DNA of 50,634 bases from positions 1 through 50,634 of the forward strand of contig NZ_BDBY01000186.1 in assembly GCF_001613225.1 (NCBI RefSeq). The letters are read 5' to 3'. Shown here piece after piece: positions 8,852 through 16,670 of this stretch. Position numbers and translations under genes: made by a program. The notes under the pieces were generated by a model. It was not told where the DNA came from. It was given only the letters and a program-made list of their open reading frames with translations, and ran no database searches. How positions within the stretch are numbered: position 1 is the first letter of the stretch; every line of letters begins with the position of its first letter. Source of the DNA: Nocardia pseudovaccinii NBRC 100343. Lineage in GTDB: Bacteria > Actinomycetota > Actinomycetes > Mycobacteriales > Mycobacteriaceae.

Positions 8852-8977
8852 ATGCTGGAAGCGGTCACTAAACAGGGAGAAGCCGCGCTACTAGTCCGGA
8901 CTACGATGACGCCCTCTGTCCGAGCGACTTGTGTCGCAAGCGCTTCGGCGCTCAGGAAGGGGCCGTCGTGCCGGTAG
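8852..8977 (+). CDS. Short ORF overlapping the membrane protein start (41 aa)
   Basis: The ATG at 8852 has one of the best ribosome sites in the region (GGGGAGGAG, spacing 9). Its 41-codon frame, MLEAVTKQGEAALLVRTTMT and on, ends at 8975-8977, ten bases inside the membrane protein gene that starts at 8968 in another frame. It is either a small protein or a leader peptide that couples translation to the next gene. No homology is recognised. Alternatively it is the displaced true start of the downstream gene after a frameshift. Confidence 0.4.
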   Translation: MLEAVTKQGEAALLVRTTMTPSVRATCVASASALRKGPSCR

Positions 8978-9933
8978 CGCTGTTGGTGGCAATCGTTCTC
9001 GTCTTCGGAATCCCTGCCGCGGCGTGGGCCTGGCGAACCTGGCGGCGTGAAGGGAACTTGGCCGACCAGCTGACCGACTCCTTCTGGATATGGGTACTGG
9101 GGTCGATGGCGACACTGGGATTATCCGGGCTGATCAGGGGGTCGCTGCCGTCGAGCTGGGCAGCGCTGGCGTGGTCGGTGCTCACCCTCGCTGGGCTGGC
9201 GGGGTTTCCGGTCGCTGCCGCAGTAGTCGAAGTCCGCACGCTGCGCCAAGACAACCTCCGCCGGGCCGAACTGGGGCTGGTTCCTCGACAAGCGCTGCTA
9301 CCTGCTCGCCTGGTCCGGCTGCTGTGGAGCCTGGCCCTGGTCGCCTGGCCCGTCGCGTTCGTCTGTGCGGCCTATCTCATCGACCGGATCTGGCGGCCGC
9401 CGGCCGAAGACGGCGGAACCGGCATAGCCGTCTTGTTCGGGATCGTCATCGGCGTGGAACTCGCCCTGGCCGTCGGGTGGGTGATCCATCCGAAATTCAT
9501 TCAGCCACGGCGCATTCGTGCAGACGAACAACGCATCCGCGATGCCGACAAGAAGACCCTGGGCATCACCTCGGTGAAACCCGAGCGGCCGGTCGGCACC
9601 GCGGTAGCAGAGCAGAGCGCCCTCCCTTCCACCGCCGCAGCGGCACCGTCGCGGTGGCGCACGGCAGCCACCGTGCTGATGCCGACAGGGCTCGGCGTGC
9701 TGGTCTGCTTCGCCGGACCAGCGTTGGCAGGCGACGAAGCCGGCCAACACGTCGGAGCGACACCTGTATGGGCCGTGACCGCGCTGCTGACCGGAATCAT
9801 CACCAGCGTGCTGATGGCCGCCAGCGACCATCTGCTCAAGACCGGCAGGTCAAATGCCGCCCTCAACACCATGCTGGCCACATACATGGGAGTCGCCACG
9901 GTCGGCATGTGCTTGGTCCTGATCCTGCTGTAG
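8968..9933 (+). CDS. Multi-pass membrane protein of unknown function (321 aa)
   Basis: The GTG at 8968 is preferred over an in-frame start at 8929 because AGGAAGGGG lies 5 bases upstream and the hydrophobic N-terminus follows directly (VPVALLVAIVLVFGIPAAAW). About eight transmembrane segments can be seen. Five lie in the first half, then comes a charged cytoplasmic-type linker (RRIRADEQRIRDADKK) with a Pro/Ala stretch, then three more, ending MGVATVGMCLVLILL. No transport or enzyme motif is evident. It sits between an AlbA_2 gene and an Abi_C gene, so a role as the membrane partner of a defence system is possible but only inferred. Confidence 0.75.
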   Translation: MPVALLVAIVLVFGIPAAAWAWRTWRREGNLADQLTDSFWIWVLGSMATLGLSGLIRGSLPSSWAALAWSVLTLAGLAGFPVAAAVVEVRTLRQDNLRRAELGLVPRQALLPARLVRLLWSLALVAWPVAFVCAAYLIDRIWRPPAEDGGTGIAVLFGIVIGVELALAVGWVIHPKFIQPRRIRADEQRIRDADKKTLGITSVKPERPVGTAVAEQSALPSTAAAAPSRWRTAATVLMPTGLGVLVCFAGPALAGDEAGQHVGATPVWAVTALLTGIITSVLMAASDHLLKTGRSNAALNTMLATYMGVATVGMCLVLILL

Positions 9934-10069
9934 CGACTGCACACACGGAAACCAGGGCCGGCGTCGATCCGGTTCGCCAGTTCCCGCGTCCGAGCCGAGA
10001 GACCGTTGGGCGCCACAGCATTTGCGCGTGGAGGGCTGCGCGTCGGTGGTCGGCAATAGTGTGTGGCCC

Positions 10070-11008
10070 GTGAATCGAGTCGATCTGATCAGCGTGGGCA
10101 CACGCAACGCATTCCGCGCCCTGGCGACAAATATCCCGCAGAACACCGTCGCCAGTTTTTGGGAAGACGAAGGATTCGTCGCCGTCGATCAGCTCGACTA
10201 CGACGACAGCAGTGTCCGGCGCGTGACCTTCCAGACCTACGCCGCCGCAGTCGACTGGACCGACATCAACCACGTCCAACGCGCCCTGCGCGCCTTCGAG
10301 TGGGAACTGAAATGGCTGGCCCGCAACGCATACCACAACGACAGCGACTTCGATGGCGTGTGGGAACGACTCGACCGCGACGGCCTCGCACTCGACGCCA
10401 ACCACAACATCACCTGGAAACACCCCAAAGGCCTCGAACACAGCCTGGCCTCCCTCAACGACGCCTCCGGAATCCGCGACGAGATCGACCGCGCCCACCA
10501 GACTCTCCTCACCGACCCCGCTGGCGCGATCGGCGCCTCCAAACAGCTGATCGAAGCCACCGCCAAATACGTCCTCACCGAGCTCGGCGTTCCACTCGGC
10601 AAGAATCCCGACCTCCCCGATCTGGTGAAATCGGCCCAGCAAGCCCTGCACCTGCACCCCTCGACTGTCAACGGCATCGGTCCAGACGGCGCCGGCGGCC
10701 TGCGCAAGATCCTCGGCAGCGTCTCGACCATCGCGATCGGCCTCGCCGAACTGCGCAACCTCGGCTACGGCACCGGCCACGGCCACGCCAAATCCCCTGT
10801 AGGACTTGGCGTCCGGCACGCACGACTGGCCGTCAACGCCGCGACCACCTGGTGCCAGCTCCTGCTGGACACCCTCGCCGACCCCAAAGCACCATGGCGC
10901 AACGCCGCGGCGACCAGCAGTTCCAGCACCACCCAGCCGCAGCCTCAGATACAGTCGCCGGACAACGCCCACTCCACACACGCTGCTGCACAAGGCGATT
11001 CACTGTGA
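10070..11008 (+). CDS. Abi_C domain (abortive infection family) protein
   Basis: The C-terminal part matches the Abi_C family: LRNLGYGTGHGHA, then VRHARLAVNAATTWCQLLLD, at roughly residues 235-272. Before it come a helical stretch (GAIGASKQLIEATAKYVL) typical of these proteins and an N-terminal region of about 130 residues. Abi_C proteins occur in phage-exclusion loci; the mechanism is unknown. I chose the GTG at 10070 because it lies just after a CAATAGTGT -10-like element (leaderless type) and because residues upstream of it look non-coding. An upstream start at 10022 is possible. The Gln/Ser/Thr-rich tail after the domain is probably disordered. Confidence 0.8.
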   Translation: MNRVDLISVGTRNAFRALATNIPQNTVASFWEDEGFVAVDQLDYDDSSVRRVTFQTYAAAVDWTDINHVQRALRAFEWELKWLARNAYHNDSDFDGVWERLDRDGLALDANHNITWKHPKGLEHSLASLNDASGIRDEIDRAHQTLLTDPAGAIGASKQLIEATAKYVLTELGVPLGKNPDLPDLVKSAQQALHLHPSTVNGIGPDGAGGLRKILGSVSTIAIGLAELRNLGYGTGHGHAKSPVGLGVRHARLAVNAATTWCQLLLDTLADPKAPWRNAAATSSSSTTQPQPQIQSPDNAHSTHAAAQGDSL

Positions 11009-11122
11009 CTGTCTATCGAACCGCGTTGCCAGGTGACCGCTCGGCATTCCTGCTCGCGCACGCAAAATCGCGGCCCGTCACCCGTACGCGCATGCCGCGC
11101 ATGCGATGGGCTTAGACCTGGC

Positions 11123-12592
11123 TTAGACCAGCCCGGTGCGGCCGCGGGCGCGTTCGAGTTCCGATCGGGTCAGGACCGTGCCGGCAGGCCACTTCTTGGC
11201 GATCAGCGCCTCAAGCCCTGTGGAGGCACCGTAGTAGGCGTCGGCGGCCGGGGCGTTGATGTCGTCGAGCAGGCGGTCGATCAACACCGGCAACGTGTGT
11301 GCCCCGTCGTAGCCGTAGGACAATCCGTAGCCACTGATCTGCGGCGCCAAGAACAGCGAGCCAGCTGCGTCCCGGATCCAAATCTGTTGCCCCAGGATCA
11401 CTTCGGCCAACCGGGCCGTCGTCGGCAACCGCCATGGCGACACCGTCCGCAGCTCCCCGGAGCGTAGGCGCACCACGGGCGCGTCAGTGACCGGATCGGT
11501 GAGAAACGCTGCGACCTTGTCCTGCTCGTCGTCGAGGACCAACTCGAACGCGGCGGTCAGCCGCGACACCGGCTCAAGCCGGATTGCCCACTCCGCAGCC
11601 ACCACATCATGGGGAGCGATGTTCTCACGGCAGCCGTAGGGCAGCGAGTCACCACCGTTCCACGCAACAACTTCCCGCACCGCAGTCTTAGCCAACGAAT
11701 CGGCTCGCGAGAGGACCTCCAGCCAGCCCGCGCGGCACACAGCATCCGACAGCGAGGCCGGCTCCGGAGTCGGCATCGGCTCGGCTGCGAGCTGCAGCCA
11801 CTGGGCGCGCTCGTCCTCGACAACGGACCTGATGTCACTGTGAGCATCGCGAGTCGCTCTGGCCTGTACCCGCTGCACCAGCTCCACCAATACCTGATGG
11901 GCCGGGAAGCTCGGATCCAGTGCCGCGGCCAGCCGCAGGATCGGGCCCGCATCGATCTCCGGAACAGCGGCGACCACGTCGGTGGTGCCGGGCCGCCACC
12001 GGCGCATCACCTCCGGCACACGCAAAACCGGGGGCCAGTACGGCGCCGCGCCGCCGAGTACCCTCGCCAGATCCGACCACCGCCACTCACCCACCCGATC
12101 ACCGTGCTCATCATGCACAAACAACACCGGCCCCGACCGACTCACCTGACCGTCGATCTTCACCACTCTGCGCACCATCGGCCAAAGTGCCGCGGCCTCG
12201 TCGAAGAGCACATGCCGCAGCGGCGGCAGCTTCCACACCAGCCGCAGCCGCACACCCTCCACACTCCAGTCCTGCACCGCCGCGCCGGCAATCTCCCGCA
12301 CACCGTGGTACTCGACCTGCCCTGACCAGTACCGCAACGGCGCCACCTCGGCCAGGTCCGGGTGAACGCCAGCCAGCCACACCCATGCCTCCGTGGCTTC
12401 CCAGCAATCCTCGGAGTCGATTCGCCTCGGCGGCGGGAAACCATGCCGCTTCACCTGCCGACGCACCCAGCGGTCCTCAAGCCCGAAGATCTCGCACACT
12501 TCGCCCAGGTTCAACAACTCCGGCGTATCCGATCCAGCCACGAGCCACCCTTCTCCGTCCCGAAACTGCCTCTGCCGCACCAGGATAGGCAT
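11123..12592 (-). CDS. Hypothetical protein with N-terminal helix-turn-helix-like region (489 aa)
   Basis: Residues about 26-58 (LLNLGEVCEIFGLEDRWVRR, then QVKRHGFPPPRRI) resemble the excisionase/MerR-type winged helix that selects a DNA site. The large remainder is Trp-rich and alpha/beta without a catalytic signature that I know; GWLEVLSRADSLAKTAVREV is a clear amphipathic helix. It is convergent with the Abi_C gene and divergent from the small genes at 12749, with a 156-base shared upstream region. The full-length frame is open without interruption, so it is likely functional. DNA binding is an inference from the N-terminus only. Confidence 0.65.
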   Translation of the reverse strand: MPILVRQRQFRDGEGWLVAGSDTPELLNLGEVCEIFGLEDRWVRRQVKRHGFPPPRRIDSEDCWEATEAWVWLAGVHPDLAEVAPLRYWSGQVEYHGVREIAGAAVQDWSVEGVRLRLVWKLPPLRHVLFDEAAALWPMVRRVVKIDGQVSRSGPVLFVHDEHGDRVGEWRWSDLARVLGGAAPYWPPVLRVPEVMRRWRPGTTDVVAAVPEIDAGPILRLAAALDPSFPAHQVLVELVQRVQARATRDAHSDIRSVVEDERAQWLQLAAEPMPTPEPASLSDAVCRAGWLEVLSRADSLAKTAVREVVAWNGGDSLPYGCRENIAPHDVVAAEWAIRLEPVSRLTAAFELVLDDEQDKVAAFLTDPVTDAPVVRLRSGELRTVSPWRLPTTARLAEVILGQQIWIRDAAGSLFLAPQISGYGLSYGYDGAHTLPVLIDRLLDDINAPAADAYYGASTGLEALIAKKWPAGTVLTRSELERARGRTGLV

Positions 12593-12748
12593 CCCGCGGC
12601 ACCAGGACCCGCCTCGATCCTGGGACGCCGGGGATCCCCGGGTAGGAACTCCGTTCGAAACACGGTGGTCGGGTCGTTCCCAGAGCTATGTCGGTGCGTC
12701 GTCGTAGGCTGGCCGCCATCCAGGGGTTCGCTCGAAAGGGGAGGACAC

Positions 12749-12841
12749 ATGCGCAGTTTGGAAGACCGGTTCGCCGATGTGCTCGAGGAGTTGAACCGAC
12801 CCGATCGCCCGCGACAAGCCCCAACGCGTGTCGGTGCCTGA
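12749..12841 (+). CDS. Short ORF (30 aa) overlapping the next gene
   Basis: The ATG at 12749 has an AAAGGGGAGG ribosome site. The product is MRSLEDRFADVLEELNRPDR followed by PRQAPTRVGA, with amphipathic helix character. Its end overlaps the GTG at 12828 by 14 bases in a different frame. It may be a leader that couples translation to the next gene. Alternatively it is the true N-terminus of that gene after a single-base frameshift, since the downstream GTG has no ribosome site of its own. Confidence 0.45.
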   Translation: MRSLEDRFADVLEELNRPDRPRQAPTRVGA

Positions 12842-13364
12842 CGGCACTATGTACTTTATGGCCGCGACCCCCGCTCAACCGCACCTCGACAACCTGTACG
12901 GCTGCACCGCGAACTGCCTTCTCTACGAGGCCGATCCGGGACCGAGCGAGCTCAATATCGGCTCGCAACTCGAGCCCCGAATGGTGTCACGCGCGCAGGC
13001 CTGGCGCGACTTCTACGCCCAGCACCTCACCCTGGTCGTAGGCGCGAACTCGCAACTCCTACAGCACTGCCTCGACTTCGCCCGCCAGGAATACGACCGG
13101 CCACGCCACAATCTGGCCCCCGACACCGTCCGCGAAGCGCTGGAATTCTGGGCCTGCGCCATCGAGATCGCCCAGATGGCCATCGATCTCGTGACCGGCA
13201 GCGGCGCCGCCGACAACGACAACGACCGCCAACGCCTACTCGCCAGCGTCGAGCATCAGCAAACCAGCACCGCTTTCCGGGTACTGCCCGACATCGTCGA
13301 ACGATCAGCGACCGATCTCGCCGAAAAACTCGACCAGATCGACCGCAACGAACCTACTTCCTGA
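12828..13364 (+). CDS. Hypothetical helical protein (178 aa)
   Basis: GTG start within the preceding short ORF; an ATG at 12846 is an alternative. The sequence is acidic and largely helical from residue 55 on (SRAQAWRDFYAQHLTLVVGA; REALEFWACAIEIAQMAIDL). The N-terminal half contains two Cys (GCTANC). No known domain was recognised. It is divergent from the 489-aa gene at 11123-12592 and convergent with the nuclease gene. Whether it begins at 12749 or 12828 depends on whether the overlap is a real gene boundary. Confidence 0.6.
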   Translation: MSVPDGTMYFMAATPAQPHLDNLYGCTANCLLYEADPGPSELNIGSQLEPRMVSRAQAWRDFYAQHLTLVVGANSQLLQHCLDFARQEYDRPRHNLAPDTVREALEFWACAIEIAQMAIDLVTGSGAADNDNDRQRLLASVEHQQTSTAFRVLPDIVERSATDLAEKLDQIDRNEPTS

Positions 13365-13542
13365 ACCTGTTCAGCCACCTCGAACAGGCTTACCGACAGC
13401 GTGATTCGGCCGTGGCACGCCCAGCCGTTCAGAAAGTGCGCCGTCGCGATTCATCGAATGCTGAATAAGAATCGAGCATTGACTAAGAGCGCGGTGACGA
13501 CTTCTCGCGTGCTCGGTGTCGGCAAGGTGCTCGCGACCGCGG

Positions 13543-15024
13543 TTAGTCGATCGGGACTGGCGTTGCCGCGCGCCAATTGTCCCACAACTTGAGTGAGTTC
13601 GGGTTGCGCTCGAGGACAACGCCTTTGACCGCACGATCGAGCGCGACCGGAGTGGGCGGCTTCGCGGTGAGCGCGTCGAGCAACCGTGCCTGCCCGTCGG
13701 GCAGCCGGGCCACCGTGGGCAAGATTTCCTCGACGCTATGTGCGCTGGCGGTCGCAGTCTCGACCGCGGTGGCCTCGAGCAGATCCTCATAGACATAGGT
13801 ATCGACGAGGTGCAGCGGCTCCAAGGTCACGACGAGTCCGCGGATCGGCCGATCATCGGGAATGTGGGCGAGCTCAGGGATCCGCCCGGCGATCAGCTTC
13901 GCCGTGGTGGCGATCTGGTTGCGGGCCTTCTGCACTCGGGAGGCCAGCGTCTTCAACCCGTCCTCGTCCCCGAGGCGTGCGGGCTCGATCGACCGCATCC
14001 CCTTGGCCTCCACCAACAGCACCAGCTTCGGCAGCACCACCAGCCAATCGCAGGTGAGCTTGTTCTCGTGCCCATAGCGAACCTCGGGATACACCTGCGC
14101 GCCCTGCGACTCGAGCAGCCGCAGATGCCGACCGACCAGCTTCTCGAACGACTCACCCACCAGTTTCGGGAATCCGTCACCGAAGGCGCCGATGCCGGTG
14201 AAGTACATGCCCAAAGGAGTGATCTTGTGCAGCACGAACGGAGCGATCGGCGCCGAATACCCATCGGGCCGGCGGACCATCGGATTGGCGAGCAGCGGGT
14301 TCGACAACCACAACTGGCGACCACCCGCGAACAGTGCGGTCTCACCGGACTTGGCGGTCAGCTCGAGCTCGGCACGGTCGGCGGCGAAATGTGTGTCGAT
14401 GACCGCCGTGGCGGTGTGGGCATCGACGCCCTCGCCGAACGCGCCGACGCGCGCGGCCGCGGCGATCGCCGCATGAGGGAATCGGCCGGCGTGCACACCG
14501 ACTCCGACGAAGGCGGTGAAGGCCAAGGTCAAGTATGTCGGCAGCGGCACCCCCAGCGCCTGCTCCCATTGGGCGGCGGTAGGCATGTCGGTCAGTGCGG
14601 GATCGTGGTCGTCGAACAACGCCAGGGTCCGGGTGATGTCCTCCAGCTCGGCGTGCACGAACAGTTGCTGCTGGTAGCTGAGTCGTCCGAGCAGCCGACG
14701 CATCACCGGCGCGGCCAAGATCCCATGGTCAGGAATGTCGGGGTGGTCTACCTGGATCGCCAAGTGGCACAACCTGGTCAGGTCTTGGTCAGTGACCGGT
14801 TCATCGGACCGGTAGACCATCGACTCGGCCAACGCGGTACGCGCGACCGCGGCCAACGTGAACTGCTGCACCGGTGAACGGATAGGCAGGCGCGCTCGAG
14901 CCACACGGCCGGCTTGAATCGCCGCACTGGCGGCGGCGACCTTGTCCAGCAACCGATCTCGATGGAAGCGCCGAACCGCGCGCGAGAACTCGCGGTAGGG
15001 CACACGACGCTCATACACCGGCAC
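13543..15024 (-). CDS. PD-(D/E)XK nuclease-domain protein
   Basis: Residues about 290-345 carry a restriction-endonuclease-fold signature. E294 lies in the helix ESFEKLVGRHLRLLE; then come D326 in KLTCDWLVVLPKL and E339-A340-K341 in LVLLVEAKGM, with the expected spacing E...D-x12-ExK. The preceding 290 residues are mostly helical and unknown; the C-terminus continues the nuclease fold and a helical tail. Such domains cut DNA or RNA in restriction, repair and defence. The GTG start has GGAGG 7 bases upstream. It follows the HEPN gene on the same strand after a 95-base gap, so the two probably form one unit. Confidence 0.75.
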   Translation of the reverse strand: MPVYERRVPYREFSRAVRRFHRDRLLDKVAAASAAIQAGRVARARLPIRSPVQQFTLAAVARTALAESMVYRSDEPVTDQDLTRLCHLAIQVDHPDIPDHGILAAPVMRRLLGRLSYQQQLFVHAELEDITRTLALFDDHDPALTDMPTAAQWEQALGVPLPTYLTLAFTAFVGVGVHAGRFPHAAIAAAARVGAFGEGVDAHTATAVIDTHFAADRAELELTAKSGETALFAGGRQLWLSNPLLANPMVRRPDGYSAPIAPFVLHKITPLGMYFTGIGAFGDGFPKLVGESFEKLVGRHLRLLESQGAQVYPEVRYGHENKLTCDWLVVLPKLVLLVEAKGMRSIEPARLGDEDGLKTLASRVQKARNQIATTAKLIAGRIPELAHIPDDRPIRGLVVTLEPLHLVDTYVYEDLLEATAVETATASAHSVEEILPTVARLPDGQARLLDALTAKPPTPVALDRAVKGVVLERNPNSLKLWDNWRAATPVPID

Positions 15025-15119
15025 AATCCTCCGACCCCGACCCCCACCCTTGCCACCGGATATTCGCTGCGGCCAGCCACGACGAACTACCCAGCGACCG
15101 CCGGGCGCGAGGAAGCCCG

Positions 15120-15980
15120 CTACTCGACATCTCTCGCCGGGTCGTGGTCCAGCGGCGGCCGCACGATGTACTGGAAGTACGCGCGGTGATCGAACCCAGC
15201 GAACTTCTTGTACTTCGACTTCTCGGCATACATGCGAATGTGCACGCCGTTCCTCTCACCGACGTCTCCCTCACTGACGATCCATTCCAGTTCGACCGGA
15301 TTCCCGTCGACCGAGACCTTGGAGTCCTCCATGGTGCCTGCGCTCATCCTGGTCAGATCCCACCGCAGCGGCCGGTCGTGTGGATCGGTGCCAGTTGCCG
15401 TGAACAGCACACGATCACCGGGCCGCAAGATCGTGCCGGTCACCGAGCCACCGAACATCTCCCCGTTCAGCGGGCGCTGCTCAACGAGCCGATGACCGAA
15501 ACTGTCGATAACGGACTCGATCCGCGGGTAGTACTGGCCGGACTCGTCACGACTGCTCATGTACAGCGTCACCTGATTTCGTATCTTCCCGGCGATCCCG
15601 GAATACAACTCCCGCTCGAAGACCAACAGCGTACGACCATGCGCTACATCGTTTCTCAGCTCAGCGAATACCTCCAGCAACTGAAACATCCGATCCCGCG
15701 CACCCAGCGCCGGCTCCAGCTCGTCCCAATGCGCACCCGCGATCTCGAGCAAATCGGAAAAGTGCGAATACGCCAGCCCCGGCTCGTCCACCTCGGCTAC
15801 CCCGCGCTTACACCGCTCTGCCGCCTTCGCCGCGCGCTTGTCCCAATCCTTTCGCTGCTTCGCGGTCGCGACGACCTCGAGCCAAGCGGCGCCGTGCTTC
15901 GTGCCGTACGCGTAAGCCATCAACTCACGCAACGCGTTTTCGCAGGTCGTCAATGCCGCAGTCGGCTCGAAAGTGGTCAC
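15120..15980 (-). CDS. HEPN-like domain protein
   Basis: Residues about 10-130 are helical and contain R109-N-D-V-A-H114 (ELRNDVAHGRTL), the Rx4-6H active-site motif of HEPN ribonucleases, inside the usual second helix pair. The C-terminal half (about 150-286) is beta-rich: ITGxxLRPGD-like turns, RPLRWDLTRM and VELEWIVSEG. It may be a sensor or binding module. HEPN proteins are RNA-cleaving toxins or effectors in many defence systems. The GTG start at 15980 lacks a strong ribosome site. It is the upstream gene of a pair with the PD-(D/E)XK gene; cooperation between them is inferred from the arrangement. Confidence 0.7.
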   Translation of the reverse strand: MTTFEPTAALTTCENALRELMAYAYGTKHGAAWLEVVATAKQRKDWDKRAAKAAERCKRGVAEVDEPGLAYSHFSDLLEIAGAHWDELEPALGARDRMFQLLEVFAELRNDVAHGRTLLVFERELYSGIAGKIRNQVTLYMSSRDESGQYYPRIESVIDSFGHRLVEQRPLNGEMFGGSVTGTILRPGDRVLFTATGTDPHDRPLRWDLTRMSAGTMEDSKVSVDGNPVELEWIVSEGDVGERNGVHIRMYAEKSKYKKFAGFDHRAYFQYIVRPPLDHDPARDVE

Positions 15981-16315
15981 CGAGAGAGGATGGCACAGTA
16001 CAGGTTTCGCACGACACCAAATTCCAGACAGAGCCTCTCAGCCGATCGGCCACCCGAGCGAACAGTTCGACGACGTGTCAACAGCCAGCGACTCCAACAT
16101 CCGATATGCAGGTGGGGCCAACCCCAAGATGGCAACGGATCGAACGCTGACGATGGTCGCATGTCCGCGCGCCGATCGGTGATCATTTCCACCTTCCGTC
16201 AGCGGCTGATCAACACCTACAGTCCGTGGCGCTGACGACTTCTCGACCTTCAGCAGGTCGGTCCCGGCGAAAGCCGACCATCCACGATGGCCGTTTCAGC
16301 GCAGTGAAAACCCTA
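15981..16315. other. Intergenic region upstream of the HEPN gene
   Basis: The 335 bases between the start of the HEPN gene (minus strand) and the first regulatory box (plus strand) hold no supported coding region. The promoters of the HEPN/nuclease pair must lie at the left side. No repeat or hairpin of note was found. Confidence 0.4.
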
Positions 16316-16332
16316 GGGGACATGCTATTTGC
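16316..16332 (+). promoter_or_regulatory. Conserved 17-base upstream box, copy 1
   Basis: GGGGACATGCTATTTGC occurs here, 49 bases upstream of the palindromic promoter at 16365. A copy differing at one base lies at 26944-26960, 67 bases upstream of the second palindromic promoter. Flanking bases here form a partial palindrome (CTAGGG...CCCTAG). The shared position ahead of the same promoter type argues for a second regulator-binding site. Confidence 0.6.
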
Positions 16333-16364
16333 CCTAGTCATCGGCGAACTCTCTTGCACCAACC

Positions 16365-16396
16365 TTGACAATAACCACATTACGGGGGTATTGTCA
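16365..16396 (+). promoter_or_regulatory. Palindromic promoter/operator, copy 1
   Basis: TGACAATA (16366-16373) and TATTGTCA (16389-16396) are perfect inverted arms. They enclose a sigma70-type promoter: TTGACA at 16365-16370, 18 bases, then TATTGT at 16391-16396 minus two (16389-16394). The core ACAATA-N15-TATTGT with a GGGG run before the right arm is repeated at 27014-27040 and 37071-37097. A repressor bound here would cover both promoter elements. Downstream genes are the 30-aa ORF at 16578 and the ADP-ribosylglycohydrolase, after a leader of about 180 bases. Confidence 0.7.
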
Positions 16397-16577
16397 CGTA
16401 TTCGACAAAGCAAGAGAACACAACCGCCCGTTCGCGCAGGAGCCCCCAGCGGTTCTCCACCGCCCGCACTCCACGTCTCCGAGAGCGGCTCGCCGCATTC
16501 TGCGCATCGAGCTGCCACTACCGCTGAATCCCCAACTCTCCCTTCTCGACCCGATACCGAGCATCAAGGAGCCGCAA

Positions 16578-16670
16578 ATGGCTGACCAGCTCTCGGCGTC
16601 ATCAGGTTCCACCGCAGCCGCCCGGCCGCCATCATCCACCACCAGTACCAGCAGAAAGGGGCCACGATGA
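16578..16670 (+). CDS. Short ORF coupled to the ADP-ribosylglycohydrolase (30 aa)
   Basis: ATG with AAGGAG 8 bases upstream. The 30-codon frame begins MADQLSASSGSTAAARPP, is Ser/Thr-rich, and ends in a TGA that overlaps the next start (ATGA at 16667). The overlap and ribosome site suggest real translation with coupling, as a leader or small protein. The sequence itself has no recognisable motif. Confidence 0.45.
   Translation: MADQLSASSGSTAAARPPSSTTSTSRKGPR

Noticed and set aside
13494..16245. Shared 13-base string TGACGACTTCTCG near 13494 and 16231
   Set aside because: It is short, has no shared flanks, and can arise by chance in a 50-kb GC-rich window.
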